The notes: a model not told the origin generated them from the sequence alone. DNA of 64,000 bases from Saccharospirillum salsuginis (GCF_014651855.1 NZ_BMXR01000004.1:325375-389374), one strand, 5' to 3'. Counted from the stretch's first letter, positions 26,922-36,382 are shown. Numbers and translations: made by a program.

Positions 26922-28196
26922 TTAATCCACCATGAGCTCGATGTCGTCGATCGGCAGGCGATCCGGTTCGATCGGTTTGCCCTGAGCATCGACCGCCGCG
27001 ACCCGCATGAACAGCGGTGCTGTGGCGTTGGGGTTCTCGTCGTCAGTGTGTTTTTTGGCGGTTTTTTTGCGTTTGGTGTCTTTGGGTGTCGTATCGCCCT
27101 GCTCTTCGATCAGGTGTTTGCACCGCTGGCGGAGGTGGTCGTTCACGTTGAGGGCGATGTCGAAGTTGTTTCCGGTCATGGTCATCATGGTTTTTTCGTC
27201 CATATTGCCCATGCCGAACAGGCCGACGGTGCCGGCAAAGGCCGGATTGCCTTCGATTTTAGTATTCGCAACGGCGTCTTTGTCGCCGATGAACACCTGG
27301 AACTCGACCGATTCGGCCGGCATGCGGGAAGAGCGAATGTGCAGCCGGGCATCGCGGAACCGCTCCAGCACGATGGGGTCGAGTTCGATGGGCAGCACTT
27401 CCCAGACGATGATGGGCGGCAGGAAGATACACCAGTTCATGTAGCGGTAGCCCAGGTCGTCCGTGGAGATGACGTCGGCGCCGGTTTGCCAGTCGGTGGT
27501 GAAGGGTTTGTTGAATGGGTCCAGTTCGTGGGTCAGTTCGTTGGTCGGTACGGCGGCGCCGGGGTTGCTTTGCTGCCAGTTCCACCACAGGCGGTCGACG
27601 TTGCAGTGGTGCAGGAAGAAGATCGGGTCGAACCCGGCGTGGGAGACCGAGCTCATCTGGCCGCCGGTGCGGACGTGGACCGAACCGTGCGGGCCGTTGA
27701 GCGCGTTCTGGAAGTTGCTAAAGGTTGAGCTGGACATGGCGGATTGGGCGGACGTGGCGATGTCACCGAAGGTGGTGGTGTCGATGTCGGACCGGCGGGC
27801 GGTTGTGCCACCGCCGGCCGCGCTCGATATCGGGCCGCTGTAAAGCGGGTTGGGCACGGTGTTGCCGGACCGGTTCACGTAGGTGGGGTGCCGGCAGGCC
27901 TCGGGAACGCCGGTGGTCGGGCCGCTGGACCAGTCCCAGAATGGCAGCATCACGTCGCAGTGGACGGACTGCAGGGCTTTCTCGAACGCCCGGATGTAGG
28001 CGCGGTGCCAGGTCAGAAACCCGGGCGAGCCGTGGTCGCACCAGATCGGCGATGGCGAGCCATGAATCCCGCCCAGGGTGGCGAAGCTGTCGGCAGATGA
28101 ATCCGGAAGGTCGTAAATGGCCTGGTAGGCCTCGCGCAGGTCGTGCAGTTGGTTGTCGGTCAGGCAGTTGATGTTGCGGCGATAGCGTATGGTCAT
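26922..28196 (-). CDS. Tyrosinase family copper enzyme
   Basis: 424 aa type-3 dicopper oxidase, predicted to hydroxylate and/or oxidise phenols. The CuA site reads H45, H55 and H64 (GGIHGSPSP, CDHGSPGFLTWHRAYIR). The CuB site reads H170 and H174 (GPHGSVHVRTGG) plus the HH pair at 196-197 in DPIFFLHHCNVDRLWW. The C-terminal 170 residues form a beta-rich domain like the cap domain of bacterial and plant polyphenol oxidases. No signal peptide. The start is set by GGGAGAGG upstream of MTIRYRRN; an upstream in-frame ATG is less likely. No caddie protein gene is adjacent. Physiological substrate unknown. Confidence 0.92.
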   Translation of the reverse strand: MTIRYRRNINCLTDNQLHDLREAYQAIYDLPDSSADSFATLGGIHGSPSPIWCDHGSPGFLTWHRAYIRAFEKALQSVHCDVMLPFWDWSSGPTTGVPEACRHPTYVNRSGNTVPNPLYSGPISSAAGGGTTARRSDIDTTTFGDIATSAQSAMSSSTFSNFQNALNGPHGSVHVRTGGQMSSVSHAGFDPIFFLHHCNVDRLWWNWQQSNPGAAVPTNELTHELDPFNKPFTTDWQTGADVISTDDLGYRYMNWCIFLPPIIVWEVLPIELDPIVLERFRDARLHIRSSRMPAESVEFQVFIGDKDAVANTKIEGNPAFAGTVGLFGMGNMDEKTMMTMTGNNFDIALNVNDHLRQRCKHLIEEQGDTTPKDTKRKKTAKKHTDDENPNATAPLFMRVAAVDAQGKPIEPDRLPIDDIELMVD

Positions 28197-28545
28197 GGCA
28201 CCTCTCCCTTGTATGCGTGATGTGTGAATCGTGCTCTGTCGGGCAGAGCTTCTGCATGGGAAAAGAGCACAACCACCGGATACTGTGCCCACATCTTTCC
28301 CTTCCGGTGTGATTGCACAATAGATCAGTGCAGGGGGTTAATCAAAAAACGCATTTATTGCGGGGCAAGAATCAACGATAAAGGGTTTTGGTCGCAAAGC
28401 ACTTTAAATGGTTGTTTCCTATCTTTTTGAGATTCGAAAGTACGTTTTTAATGGAACGGCACGATTGGACGGCACCGGTCACTGCCCCCCTCACGCACTG
28501 TTTGGTCGCCATAACCGGTGCCAGGCCGTTTGAAGACGGCCGACT
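28197..28545. other. Intergenic region upstream of the tyrosinase gene
   Basis: About 350 bp between the tyrosinase start and the stop of the next minus-strand gene. The stretch from about 28310 to 28450 is AT-rich and would fit a promoter region for the tyrosinase. No gene, hairpin or repeat stood out. Confidence 0.5.
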
Positions 28546-29169
28546 TCAGTTCCTTCTCGGTGGTGGATAGACGTCGTTGCCTTTGCCATCCAGCGGCCCC
28601 CGCATCCGTCCGTCGGCCAGGATGATCCAGTCGATACTGAAGTCGATGCCACCCTGGCGATACGCCACTCTGTAGAGGCCGGCTTCACCCGATGCCAGCC
28701 GGGCCGAGAACGACTGAGGGCTGTTGTCCGCCATGCTGACTGTTCCGGTAACACGCTGGTTAGACAGGGCCAATTCAACGGTCGTGTTGCCTGCGTCCAA
28801 TGTGGTCCGTTTTCCGGTTACGTCCTCGAAGAGCCATTTCGACACGCCCCGGCTGTCGCACAAATAGACGGCAACGGTGCGGGCCTCCCCGTCCGACGAG
28901 TTTGGATCCTCAACCGCCACGCCGATGAACAATTGATCATTCACCTCGCCCACAAAATGGTCCATGTCGGTATCCGGTCCTGTCGAAAACCGGTTCGCCT
29001 GCAAGGTCGGTTTTCCGCCATCCATCCAGTCCGCCATGCCTGTGTTGGTGCGTTCACTGGCCGGGGTCGCGCAACCGGCCAGATGAATCAGGAGCATCGC
29101 CATCACTGAATTCACGGTGAATGAGAGCGCGCGCTTGGGGCTTGATCGACTGAGTCTTTCTGTTTTCAT
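28546..29169 (-). CDS. Lipoprotein of unknown function
   Basis: 207 aa. A long basic n-region (MKTERLSRSSPKRALSF) precedes a hydrophobic stretch ending in LAGC, a lipobox with the modified Cys at residue 33. The mature part resembles a single beta-sandwich domain, with FVGEVNDQLFIGVAVED and CDSRGVSKWLFEDV segments, and is not assigned to a family. GAGGAGG lies 7 bases upstream on the minus strand. It is 105 bp downstream of the ATPase/winged-helix regulator on the same strand and might be co-transcribed. Confidence 0.75.
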   Translation of the reverse strand: MKTERLSRSSPKRALSFTVNSVMAMLLIHLAGCATPASERTNTGMADWMDGGKPTLQANRFSTGPDTDMDHFVGEVNDQLFIGVAVEDPNSSDGEARTVAVYLCDSRGVSKWLFEDVTGKRTTLDAGNTTVELALSNQRVTGTVSMADNSPQSFSARLASGEAGLYRVAYRQGGIDFSIDWIILADGRMRGPLDGKGNDVYPPPRRN

Positions 29170-29274
29170 AGTGTTGCCTCCTCTGGGTCGGTTCTGCCTG
29201 TGCGTGAGTGTGTCGCTGTCGCGACGACCGGAAGTGATGAGTGAATGAGAAATTCATGAAGATTCGGGGTGTGA

Positions 29275-31230
29275 CTAGCGCGAGCGCAGCCGGTAGCCAA
29301 CGCCGGTCACTGTTTCCACCCTTTCGGACTGGTCACCGAGCTTGCGCCTGAGCGTTCTTACAACAGCGTCCACCACGTTGCTGCCGCCTTCGTAGGTGGT
29401 GCCCCATACATCGCGCAGCAGTTCGGTGCGGGAGACGGCTTTGTCCGGGCGGGCGTGCAGGTGATGCATCACACCGAATTCCAGCGGTGTCAGCGCGATC
29501 CGGCTATCGTCCAGCACCAGTTCCCGGGCGTCGACATCGAGCAGGTCCGGGGCCTGCTGAACGCCGAGTTCGGCCGCCGCGATTTCCGCCAGCCAGCCAT
29601 CGACCGAGGCCGGGCCGAAGTCGAGCACGGCGCTGTGATAGTCCTGCCCGTCGAGCGTGACGGTCTGTTCCGTCAATACTTCGAAGCCGAGCCGCTGGGC
29701 GACCGACGCGTAGGCGGGAAGGTCGCGGGCGACGAGGTAGACCCGTCTCACCTGCGGGCGCAGTTCCATGTAGGTGCGTTTCAGGTCCAGCCAGACGGCG
29801 GCCTGCGCTTCGCTGGGGGAGTCGCCCTCCCCTTCGCTCAGCCAGCGTCGGCAAAACAGGGCGATCTCGTTGCGGGCCATCGGTCGGCGGCGCAGATGGG
29901 CGCACCACTCGCTCGTCACCGGGTCGTCCACCACCCAGGTCGGTTCCACCCGGTCCGAACGCAGTTTGCAGCACAGACCGACGACGCGACCTTCGGTGGA
30001 ACGCACGACGGAGAACGCCTGTGGCATGCGACGCCACCACCGCAGCAGGGCGTCCGCCGCTTGCGGGCCTTCGCGACCGCGGATGATGGTTTCCAGGGCG
30101 TCTTCATCGTACGGCTGGGCCTGTTCCACAGGCAGGCGCGGGGTGCCGCTGGGAAAGAAGGCTTCGCGAACGACGGGGTTTTCGATGAGATAGAGCATGT
30201 CGGCGGTGTAGCGCCACAGGTCGGTGCTGCCGGCGCTCACGGCTTCATCGGTGAGTTGCCGCCAGGCAGCGCGTCGATAGTCGAGGTGGCGGCTGGGGTC
30301 GCTGGCGTGCAGCGAACGGGCCACGGCTTCGCGCACGGCGTCGTGAATGATCAGGCCGTCACTGGTTCCGTCCACAAACGGCAATTGGCGCAGGCGCTCG
30401 AAGGCATCCTGCGGGGCGAGGTCCGGGAACAGCGCGCGCAACAGGGAAACGGTGACGCGGCGTGTAACGGCCGCGCCTTCAAGCACGCGTCGGGTCACGC
30501 CGTCGCTGACGTCGGCCAGAAACATCCGGGTGAGTTCATCCAGGGAGTGTTGCAGCGGCGCGTCTTCGGGCCAGTGTTCGCGGCGTTCGTCGCGCACCGC
30601 GCCGGCGGCGAGCATCAGCGCCAGTGGGTGGCCATGGGTGGATCGCCGAATGGGTGGCGCTTCGTCACCGTCGACGCCCAGTTTGGCGAGCAGTTCGCCG
30701 GCTTCCCGGTCGGTTAGCGGCTCCAGGGCGACGGTCTGCATCAGGCGTCCCCAGCCCGGGGCGGCGTACCAGGCCGACAGCGGCCGTTGCCGACCGAAGA
30801 GCAGAACGCGCACGTTCTGCGGCAGACTGGGTAGAAAGACCTGGCGCAGCCAGGTATCCAACAGCAGGAAGACTTCGTAGGTATCGAGTGCGAGTATGAC
30901 GGTCGGGCCCAGTTCACCCAGCCGGGTCGCCAGGGCGTCGGCCTGATGGCGACCGCCGCCAATGGCTTCGCCCAAGGCTTGCACCAGGCCGGTCTCGGTG
31001 GGTTCGACATCGCGGCAGTCCAGCCGGATCACGGTCGCGCCGGCGCTTCTCGCTTCGGTGGCGAAGCGCTCCAGCAGGGCCGTTTTACCGATACCGGCGA
31101 TGCCGTGGACCTGGACAACACGGGGGCCGTCCGGCGTCAGTGTGCCGCGTAAAGCGTTCAGTTCGGTATCGCGTCCGACGAACCCTTCCTGTGCCTGGCT
31201 GGCCAATAGGTCTGAAAGCGTCTGAGGCAT
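29275..31230 (-). CDS. ATPase-GNAT-like-winged-helix regulator
   Basis: 651-aa predicted transcription regulator with an unusual architecture. An N-terminal AAA/STAND-type NTPase (about 15-300) has Walker A HGIAGIGKTALLERF near residue 48 and a Walker B-like VILALDTYEVFL. The middle (about 385-545) has GNAT-like features including VYLVARDLPAYASVAQRLGF. The C-terminus (about 575-651) is an OmpR/PhoB-type winged helix: LTPLEFGVMHHL...VVDAVVRTLRRKLG...VTGVGYRLRSR. AGGAAGG precedes the ATG. It is divergent from the DUF1326-DUF2182 pair across 212 bp and probably controls it. The inducer is unknown. Confidence 0.85.
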   Translation of the reverse strand: MPQTLSDLLASQAQEGFVGRDTELNALRGTLTPDGPRVVQVHGIAGIGKTALLERFATEARSAGATVIRLDCRDVEPTETGLVQALGEAIGGGRHQADALATRLGELGPTVILALDTYEVFLLLDTWLRQVFLPSLPQNVRVLLFGRQRPLSAWYAAPGWGRLMQTVALEPLTDREAGELLAKLGVDGDEAPPIRRSTHGHPLALMLAAGAVRDERREHWPEDAPLQHSLDELTRMFLADVSDGVTRRVLEGAAVTRRVTVSLLRALFPDLAPQDAFERLRQLPFVDGTSDGLIIHDAVREAVARSLHASDPSRHLDYRRAAWRQLTDEAVSAGSTDLWRYTADMLYLIENPVVREAFFPSGTPRLPVEQAQPYDEDALETIIRGREGPQAADALLRWWRRMPQAFSVVRSTEGRVVGLCCKLRSDRVEPTWVVDDPVTSEWCAHLRRRPMARNEIALFCRRWLSEGEGDSPSEAQAAVWLDLKRTYMELRPQVRRVYLVARDLPAYASVAQRLGFEVLTEQTVTLDGQDYHSAVLDFGPASVDGWLAEIAAAELGVQQAPDLLDVDARELVLDDSRIALTPLEFGVMHHLHARPDKAVSRTELLRDVWGTTYEGGSNVVDAVVRTLRRKLGDQSERVETVTGVGYRLRSR

Positions 31231-31442
31231 GGCGTACCTTCCTGTTGGCGGCCTTCCGAACGCCCAGCATAGTCATCAACGGGCGTTCCTGCAGCCCCCG
31301 GTTGTATCCGGGATAAGTCCCACCCGCGAATTCTCATCACATTCTCATGCCCGGGTCATGCTTCCGCAGTGGCGAGCGGCTATAACTGACGCCAGGTAAA
31401 CGCAGTACCTGTTCCAGCCACAACAATAAGAGGAGCTATAGC

Positions 31443-32048
31443 ATGAGCACGGAATGGACCATCAACGGCGATTATCTGGAAAGCTGCAGCTGTCAGGGCG
31501 CCTGCCCCTGCGTCTACATGGGCACACCCACCGAGGGGGACTGCACCGCCCTGGTCGGCTGGCACATTGCGACCGGTCGGTTTGGCGATGTCCCGCTGGA
31601 CGGGCTGAACGTGGCCGTCGCGCTGAACTCGCCCGGCGCGATGGCGGACGGCAACTGGAAAGCCGTGTTGTACCTGGACCAGAACGCGAACGAAGCGCAG
31701 CAGGAGGCACTCGGGGCCATATTCGGCGGCCAGGCCGGCGGTCACCCCGCCATGCTGGCGTCGCTGATCGGCGAGGTGCGGGGTGTGGAACCCATGCCCA
31801 TCGACTACACCATCGAACAGGGCAAACGCCACCTCAAACTGGGCCAGTCCGCCGAGGCCGAGGTCTACGCCATCGAGGGCCAGGACGGTCAGGATGTGAC
31901 CATCGAGAATCATCCTCTGGCGGTCGCGCCGGGTGAAACCCTGGTGGTGGCCTCTTCCCGGGCGTTGCGCCATCAGGCCCACGGCATCCACCTCGATCTC
32001 AGTGAGCGCACGGCGTTTTATTCGCCGTTCAGCTACGCCGGGCCCTGA
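31443..32048 (+). CDS. DUF1326 domain protein
   Basis: 201 aa, cytoplasmic by sequence. The DUF1326 start is typical: WTINGDYLESCSCQGACPCVY, with clustered cysteines (CSC..ACPC) that could bind metal. A later conserved HP/HxxH-like segment reads HQAHGIHLDLS. GAGGAG lies upstream of the ATG. It is 16 bp ahead of the DUF2182 membrane gene. The two families are repeatedly found together, suggesting one metal-related or stress-related function, still undefined. Confidence 0.88.
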   Translation: MSTEWTINGDYLESCSCQGACPCVYMGTPTEGDCTALVGWHIATGRFGDVPLDGLNVAVALNSPGAMADGNWKAVLYLDQNANEAQQEALGAIFGGQAGGHPAMLASLIGEVRGVEPMPIDYTIEQGKRHLKLGQSAEAEVYAIEGQDGQDVTIENHPLAVAPGETLVVASSRALRHQAHGIHLDLSERTAFYSPFSYAGP

Positions 32049-32064
32049 TCGGGAGGTGCGCACC

Positions 32065-32826
32065 ATGACCATAACGATGGAAACGATGCACACCCGCGAG
32101 CGGATGCTGATCGGCGTGGCGCTGGTCGGCATCACCGCCCTCGCCTGGGCGTATTTCCTGGTGCCGGCATCGGGCGGCGGTATGGACGGATCCATGGCTA
32201 TGCCCGGCCCGGCCGTCAGCCTGAACATGCTGGCGGCCAACGTGACCATGTGGGCGGTGATGATGGTGGCGATGATGCTGCCCGGCGCCAGTCCGATGAT
32301 CCTCACCTACACCAAGGTCCGCCGGCGGCGGGCCGCCCAGGGCGGCGCCATGGTGCCGACCTGGGTGTTCGTGGCCGGTTATCTGGCGGTATGGGTCGGT
32401 TTTGGTGTGCTGGCGGCTTTGGCACAGTGGCTGTTGCACCAGAGCGCGCTACTGAGCTCAGCCATGGGCAAGGTCGGACCGCTGCTGGGCGGTGGCTTGC
32501 TTATCACGGCCGGCGCCTTCCAGTTCAGCGGTCTGAAAGAAGCCTGCATGACCCACTGTCGCACGCCGTTGAGTTTCCTGATGACGGAATGGCGCGAGGG
32601 CTCGATGGGGGCATGGGTGATGGGCATACGCCACGGTGCGTTCTGCATCGGCTGCTGTTGGGCGCTGATGCTGCTGATGTTCGTCGGTGGCGTGATGAAC
32701 CTGGCCTGGATGGCTGCGCTGACGCTGTATTTCCTGGCGGAGAAACTGGTGCCCTACCCGCGAATGGTTGGACGGGTGACCGGGGCGTTGTTGGTGATTG
32801 CAGGGGTGGTTGTGATGGTGATGTGA
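32065..32826 (+). CDS. DUF2182 integral membrane protein
   Basis: 253 aa with about six or seven hydrophobic segments. It shows the DUF2182 signatures: the Met-rich MWAVMMVAMMLPGASPMILTY near residue 65, then KEACMTHCRTPLSFL near 160 and GAFCIGCCWALML near 195. The Met, Cys and His residues suggest metal binding within the membrane. GGGAGG precedes the ATG, and the gene follows the DUF1326 gene in the same operon. Codons upstream in the same frame overlap that gene and were not used. Confidence 0.88.
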   Translation: MTITMETMHTRERMLIGVALVGITALAWAYFLVPASGGGMDGSMAMPGPAVSLNMLAANVTMWAVMMVAMMLPGASPMILTYTKVRRRRAAQGGAMVPTWVFVAGYLAVWVGFGVLAALAQWLLHQSALLSSAMGKVGPLLGGGLLITAGAFQFSGLKEACMTHCRTPLSFLMTEWREGSMGAWVMGIRHGAFCIGCCWALMLLMFVGGVMNLAWMAALTLYFLAEKLVPYPRMVGRVTGALLVIAGVVVMVM

Positions 32827-32857
32827 CAAGCCCGGGGCCTGCCACACCTTGGTACCG

Positions 32858-34036
32858 CTAATTTCGGGGAATCACCAACGGCTCCATATCCACCCGAACA
32901 TTCCCAGATACGCCGTACTGCCCGTTAAGCGTCTGGTACTTCATCAGGGTGTAGATGACGTCCATGTAGTCGTCATCGTCGGTCATCCAGTCATCGGGGA
33001 TGGCCTGCAGAATGGCGGTGGTGATCACGCCGATGGCGGCGAGGTCCGGTCGGCCGTAGAGTTCCAGAGCTTTCTGGGCGGCGGCGACCAGGGCCAGGCT
33101 CAGGTCTTTGTAGTTGGTGCTGTCATCGTGTTCCATGAACACCATGTCGACGGCCTGGAAGCGGTAGCGGTCCCAGTACACCATGACCTGGTTCGGATAA
33201 TAGTCGGTGCCGTCGTAGTCGAGGTACGGCATGTCGACGACGTTGATGCGGGCGTCGTCCTGCTCGTAGTCAACCCCAGAGACGATGGAGTACACCTCGG
33301 CAGCGCCCTTGATCCAGGGTTCGTTGTCGTCTTGAACGGAGACGCGTTTCAGCACCGTGGTTTCCAGGTCGCTGTCGGCAGTGCTATTCAGCGTGGGCCG
33401 TGGGCTGCCGCTGACGCCTTCCTGTTCAAAGGTCTGCTGCATGATCTCGAGGCCGATGCGCAAGTCCTTCTCGGCATTGATACCGACCACGAATACCGGG
33501 CGGTCTGGCATGACGTCCGGTGACAGGCTGTGAGGGCGCCCGTCGGCATCAAAAGCTTCGATGTGGTACCAGCTCTCTTCGTCACCTTCCGGCACGTAGG
33601 CGAACAAGGGCTCGGCACCCTGCTGCCATTCTCGAATCATCCGGTCGTCCGCCATGCGCACTTCAATCAGGTGGTCGGCTTCGGCCACCATGCCTTTGCT
33701 CTGGCGAACAGCCCGGTCAAGCGACTTCATCGCCTGGATATCGAGGCCGTTGCGGGCAGCGTAGCTGGACAGTTCGCTCATCTGGACGGCGTTGTTTTGA
33801 CCGTCCAGACGTTGCTCCAACAAAGGCTTGAACTGGTCGTACTGCTGCGCGAATCGCAAGGCGAGTTGTCGTTTGTTGGCGTGCAGGTTCACGGGTTTGT
33901 AGTCCACGTTCACCCGGCTATCGCCGCCGGGCAGGCTGATGCGGGCATCGGCCTGGACCATGGGGCTGAGTGACAGGGCCTGCCCGGCCAGAGCGGCGCC
34001 GAGCAGAGTGCTACGAACGATTCCTTTTATCGTCAT
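32858..34036 (-). CDS. Exported protein, DUF3103-like
   Basis: 392 aa with a signal peptide ending near MVQADA (residue 30). Blocks such as EPLFAYVPEGDEESWYHIEAF, VFVVGINAEKDLRIGLEIMQQ and the acidic end region PDDWMTDDDDYMDVIYTL resemble DUF3103 proteins of marine Gammaproteobacteria as I recall them; the family call is tentative. No catalytic motif seen. Predicted periplasmic or secreted. GAGGA lies upstream of the ATG. It converges with the DUF2182 gene, 31 bp apart. Confidence 0.7.
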   Translation of the reverse strand: MTIKGIVRSTLLGAALAGQALSLSPMVQADARISLPGGDSRVNVDYKPVNLHANKRQLALRFAQQYDQFKPLLEQRLDGQNNAVQMSELSSYAARNGLDIQAMKSLDRAVRQSKGMVAEADHLIEVRMADDRMIREWQQGAEPLFAYVPEGDEESWYHIEAFDADGRPHSLSPDVMPDRPVFVVGINAEKDLRIGLEIMQQTFEQEGVSGSPRPTLNSTADSDLETTVLKRVSVQDDNEPWIKGAAEVYSIVSGVDYEQDDARINVVDMPYLDYDGTDYYPNQVMVYWDRYRFQAVDMVFMEHDDSTNYKDLSLALVAAAQKALELYGRPDLAAIGVITTAILQAIPDDWMTDDDDYMDVIYTLMKYQTLNGQYGVSGNVRVDMEPLVIPRN

Positions 34037-34611
34037 GGTAATCCTCGTTTTGGTTGATCATGTCCCGAGGTGGACCCCTTCCTTTTCGCCGTCTGCGCCG
34101 ATCTTTGCGTTACCACATTACACCGGCAGGGGCATTACGCCGTTCCGATCAGATTTCAGCAGAGGCAATCGGTCTTCCGTTCGGGACAGTCTTATTGTCA
34201 TTGTTGATTGTCCCTGAAACTGCTTGTATTGCAGGGGTGGTCAGACCGGGACCGATAAACACGGCCTGAATGAATCGAACGCTAGCAGGGAAACTCGGGT
34301 TATGCCGGGATTGAGCGCGGAAATGAGACCTGCTTTTCATTCATTCGGATGAACAATGAACAACGTTTGAAAATGATTGGCCATCCCCCTTGAGTAATGA
34401 ATAACCAGCACAAAACGATACTCACTCAAATCACTACACGAAAGCGGGATTACAGCCGCAAACGGAGACTCCGAAACCGCCCGGGAACGGCGCCTCCGGG
34501 CCGATTCCTGCCCGGAAGCTCACTCAACACATTCCTTTACATCAGCTTCATTGACGGTAATTTTTGGCCCATGTTTAGATAGACCGGTCTAGTCAATAGA
34601 GGCGTATTTTT
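34037..34611. other. Intergenic region between the DUF3103-like gene and the tetR operon
   Basis: About 575 bp carrying the divergent leaders of both genes. No open frame here has a ribosome site and family features. A GC-rich stretch near 34480-34520 can fold but has no T-run. TTGACG at 34551-34556 may be the -35 of the tetR promoter. Confidence 0.5.
34580..34591. promoter_or_regulatory. Putative TetR operator
   Basis: Perfect 12-bp palindrome TAGACCGGTCTA, 20 bases before the tetR start codon and just downstream of a likely -10 region, the usual location for an autorepression site. Confidence 0.65.
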
Positions 34612-35178
34612 ATGACTTCCCAGAAGCGCACAGCCTTGCTCGATACGGCGGAACGGCTTTTCTACCAACAGGGTTTTCACGCCACCGGGATCGATCGCAT
34701 CGTGGCCGATGCCGGAGTGGTCCGCATGACGTTGTACAACCATTTTCCGTCCAAGGGCGACCTGGTCGCGGCCGTTCTGAAAGACCGGCACACCCGCTTC
34801 CTGGCCGCGCTGGACGAAGCCATGGAACTCGCCGCCGATGGCGAGGTGACCCTGGCACTGGTCGATGCGCACAACCGGTGGAACCGAGCGTTCAGCCAGC
34901 GCGGCTGCATTCAGGGCAAGGCCATGTCGGAATTCGAAGCGCACAACGCCGATATCCACCAACAGGCTGTTCAGGCCAAAAAAGACGTACTGGGCCGGGT
35001 CGAGTCGGCGTTGGCTCGAGACGGTTTGCCCGACCAGGAGGCGCTGTCTCGACGGATCTTCCTGGTACTGGAAGGCTCCAATGCGGCACTCCCTGTGCTG
35101 GGGATGAAGGCCGTTCTTGAAGACACTCGATCAGCAATCGAAGAACTCATTCGGTTCGTGAGGTTAAAAGCACCATGA
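34612..35178 (+). CDS. TetR/AcrR family transcriptional regulator
   Basis: 188 aa. The N-terminal helix-turn-helix (residues 8-50) is canonical: LLDTAERLFYQQGFHATGIDRIVADAGVV followed by LYNHFPSKGDLV. The ligand domain is diverse, as usual, and contains one Cys in RGCIQGKAMSEFE. The stop overlaps the downstream MFS gene as ATGA, so repressor and transporter are made together. The palindrome just upstream indicates autoregulation and control of the transporter. The inducer is unknown. Confidence 0.93.
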   Translation: MTSQKRTALLDTAERLFYQQGFHATGIDRIVADAGVVRMTLYNHFPSKGDLVAAVLKDRHTRFLAALDEAMELAADGEVTLALVDAHNRWNRAFSQRGCIQGKAMSEFEAHNADIHQQAVQAKKDVLGRVESALARDGLPDQEALSRRIFLVLEGSNAALPVLGMKAVLEDTRSAIEELIRFVRLKAP

Positions 35179-36344
35179 CCTATTTATCCGCAAGCGGTGT
35201 GGCCGCCCTGGGTGGCGGCTTGATTGCCATCACCTATGGTTTGGCACGGTTTGTATTCGGTTTGTTTCTACCCGTCATGCGTGAAGACATGGCGTTTTCT
35301 CCTACGGTAGCCGGTTTGATCGGCGCACTCCCCTTCTTGAGTTTCACTGTCGCCATCTTGCTGGCGCCCCGATACACACGACTGTTGGGCATTCGCTATG
35401 CGGCAGTCGGTACCTCCGCGCTGGCACTGCTTGGCCTGTTGACCATTGCCCATGCACCGAGTCCGATCTATCTGGCATTGGGTGTTCTGGTGTGCGGCAT
35501 CAGTACCGGTCTGTCGACCCCGGTCATGCCCGACGTTGTCCATCGTTGTGTGAAGCCGCAGGTGCGTGGTCGCGTCAACGCCACCATCAATTCCGGGACC
35601 AGTCTGGGTATCGCTTTCGCCATGCCGGCTGTGTTGCTGTTGGCCGGTCAATGGCGGCTTGCCTACTTGAGCTTCGCTCTTGTTGCAGCGGCGGGGGTGG
35701 TGGCCGCCCTGGTCTACCTGCCCGGCGGCTCGATCAAGCGCTCGGCGTCCAGGACAGCCTCGTCATCGGCTTACCGCGTTCACCGTCCGTGGCGAAAAAT
35801 GGCCCGGTTATGCGGGCTGGCCGCGGCCATGGGTCTGGTCAGTTCCATCGTCTGGGTCTTCGCACCGGATGCGGCGATTCAGCGAGGGGGGCTGCAATCC
35901 AGCCAGACGGCCTGGATGTGGTTTTCCGTCGGCGTGGCCGGACTGCTCGGCAGTTCCGCCGGCGACCTGATCGACCGTTTCGGCTCTGCATTTACCCACG
36001 CCTTGGGCTTGGCCGTCATGTCGGTAGCGGTCGGCCTGCTGGCCATGGCACCGGGCGATTTCGGGGTGGCCATGCTGGCGGCTGCGGCCTTCGGGGCCAG
36101 TTACATGATGCTGAGCAGTTTTTACCTGATCCAGGGCACTCGTATTCTGCCGAACGAGCCCGCATACGGCCCCGTTCTGCCCTTCCTGGCCGTATCATGT
36201 GGTCAGATTCTCGGTTCAACCCTGGCGGGCATGGTGATTGGCACGTCGGGTTATCAGGCGGCGTTCAGTCTGTATGCATTGCTGGGCATTGTGGTGACCA
36301 TTCTGTCGGTGCCGTTGGCGAGAATGATACGTCCCGTTTATTGA
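35175..36344 (+). CDS. MFS transporter
   Basis: 389-aa major facilitator with about twelve hydrophobic segments. The N-terminal half starts GGLIAITYGLARFVFGLFLPVM, typical of the YbfB/YnfM-like sugar-efflux/aromatic-exporter branch. The usual loop motif is present in degenerate form after helix 2 (RYTRLLGIRYA). Co-translated with the TetR gene by overlap, so probably an efflux pump induced by the TetR ligand. Substrate unknown. Confidence 0.92.
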   Translation: MTYLSASGVAALGGGLIAITYGLARFVFGLFLPVMREDMAFSPTVAGLIGALPFLSFTVAILLAPRYTRLLGIRYAAVGTSALALLGLLTIAHAPSPIYLALGVLVCGISTGLSTPVMPDVVHRCVKPQVRGRVNATINSGTSLGIAFAMPAVLLLAGQWRLAYLSFALVAAAGVVAALVYLPGGSIKRSASRTASSSAYRVHRPWRKMARLCGLAAAMGLVSSIVWVFAPDAAIQRGGLQSSQTAWMWFSVGVAGLLGSSAGDLIDRFGSAFTHALGLAVMSVAVGLLAMAPGDFGVAMLAAAAFGASYMMLSSFYLIQGTRILPNEPAYGPVLPFLAVSCGQILGSTLAGMVIGTSGYQAAFSLYALLGIVVTILSVPLARMIRPVY

Positions 36345-36350
36345 GAAAGT

Positions 36351-36382
36351 TTATACCGGCCGAGTCCTTACGACCGGTATAA
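36351..36382 (+). repeat. Inverted repeat after the MFS gene
   Basis: TTATACCGG and CCGGTATAA flank a 14-base loop, 6 bp after the stop codon. It could act as a hairpin stabilising the mRNA end or as a protein site. No T-run follows directly. Confidence 0.5.

Noticed and set aside
34397..34582. Small frame upstream of tetR
   Set aside because: It runs into the tetR promoter and operator region and lacks a ribosome site.
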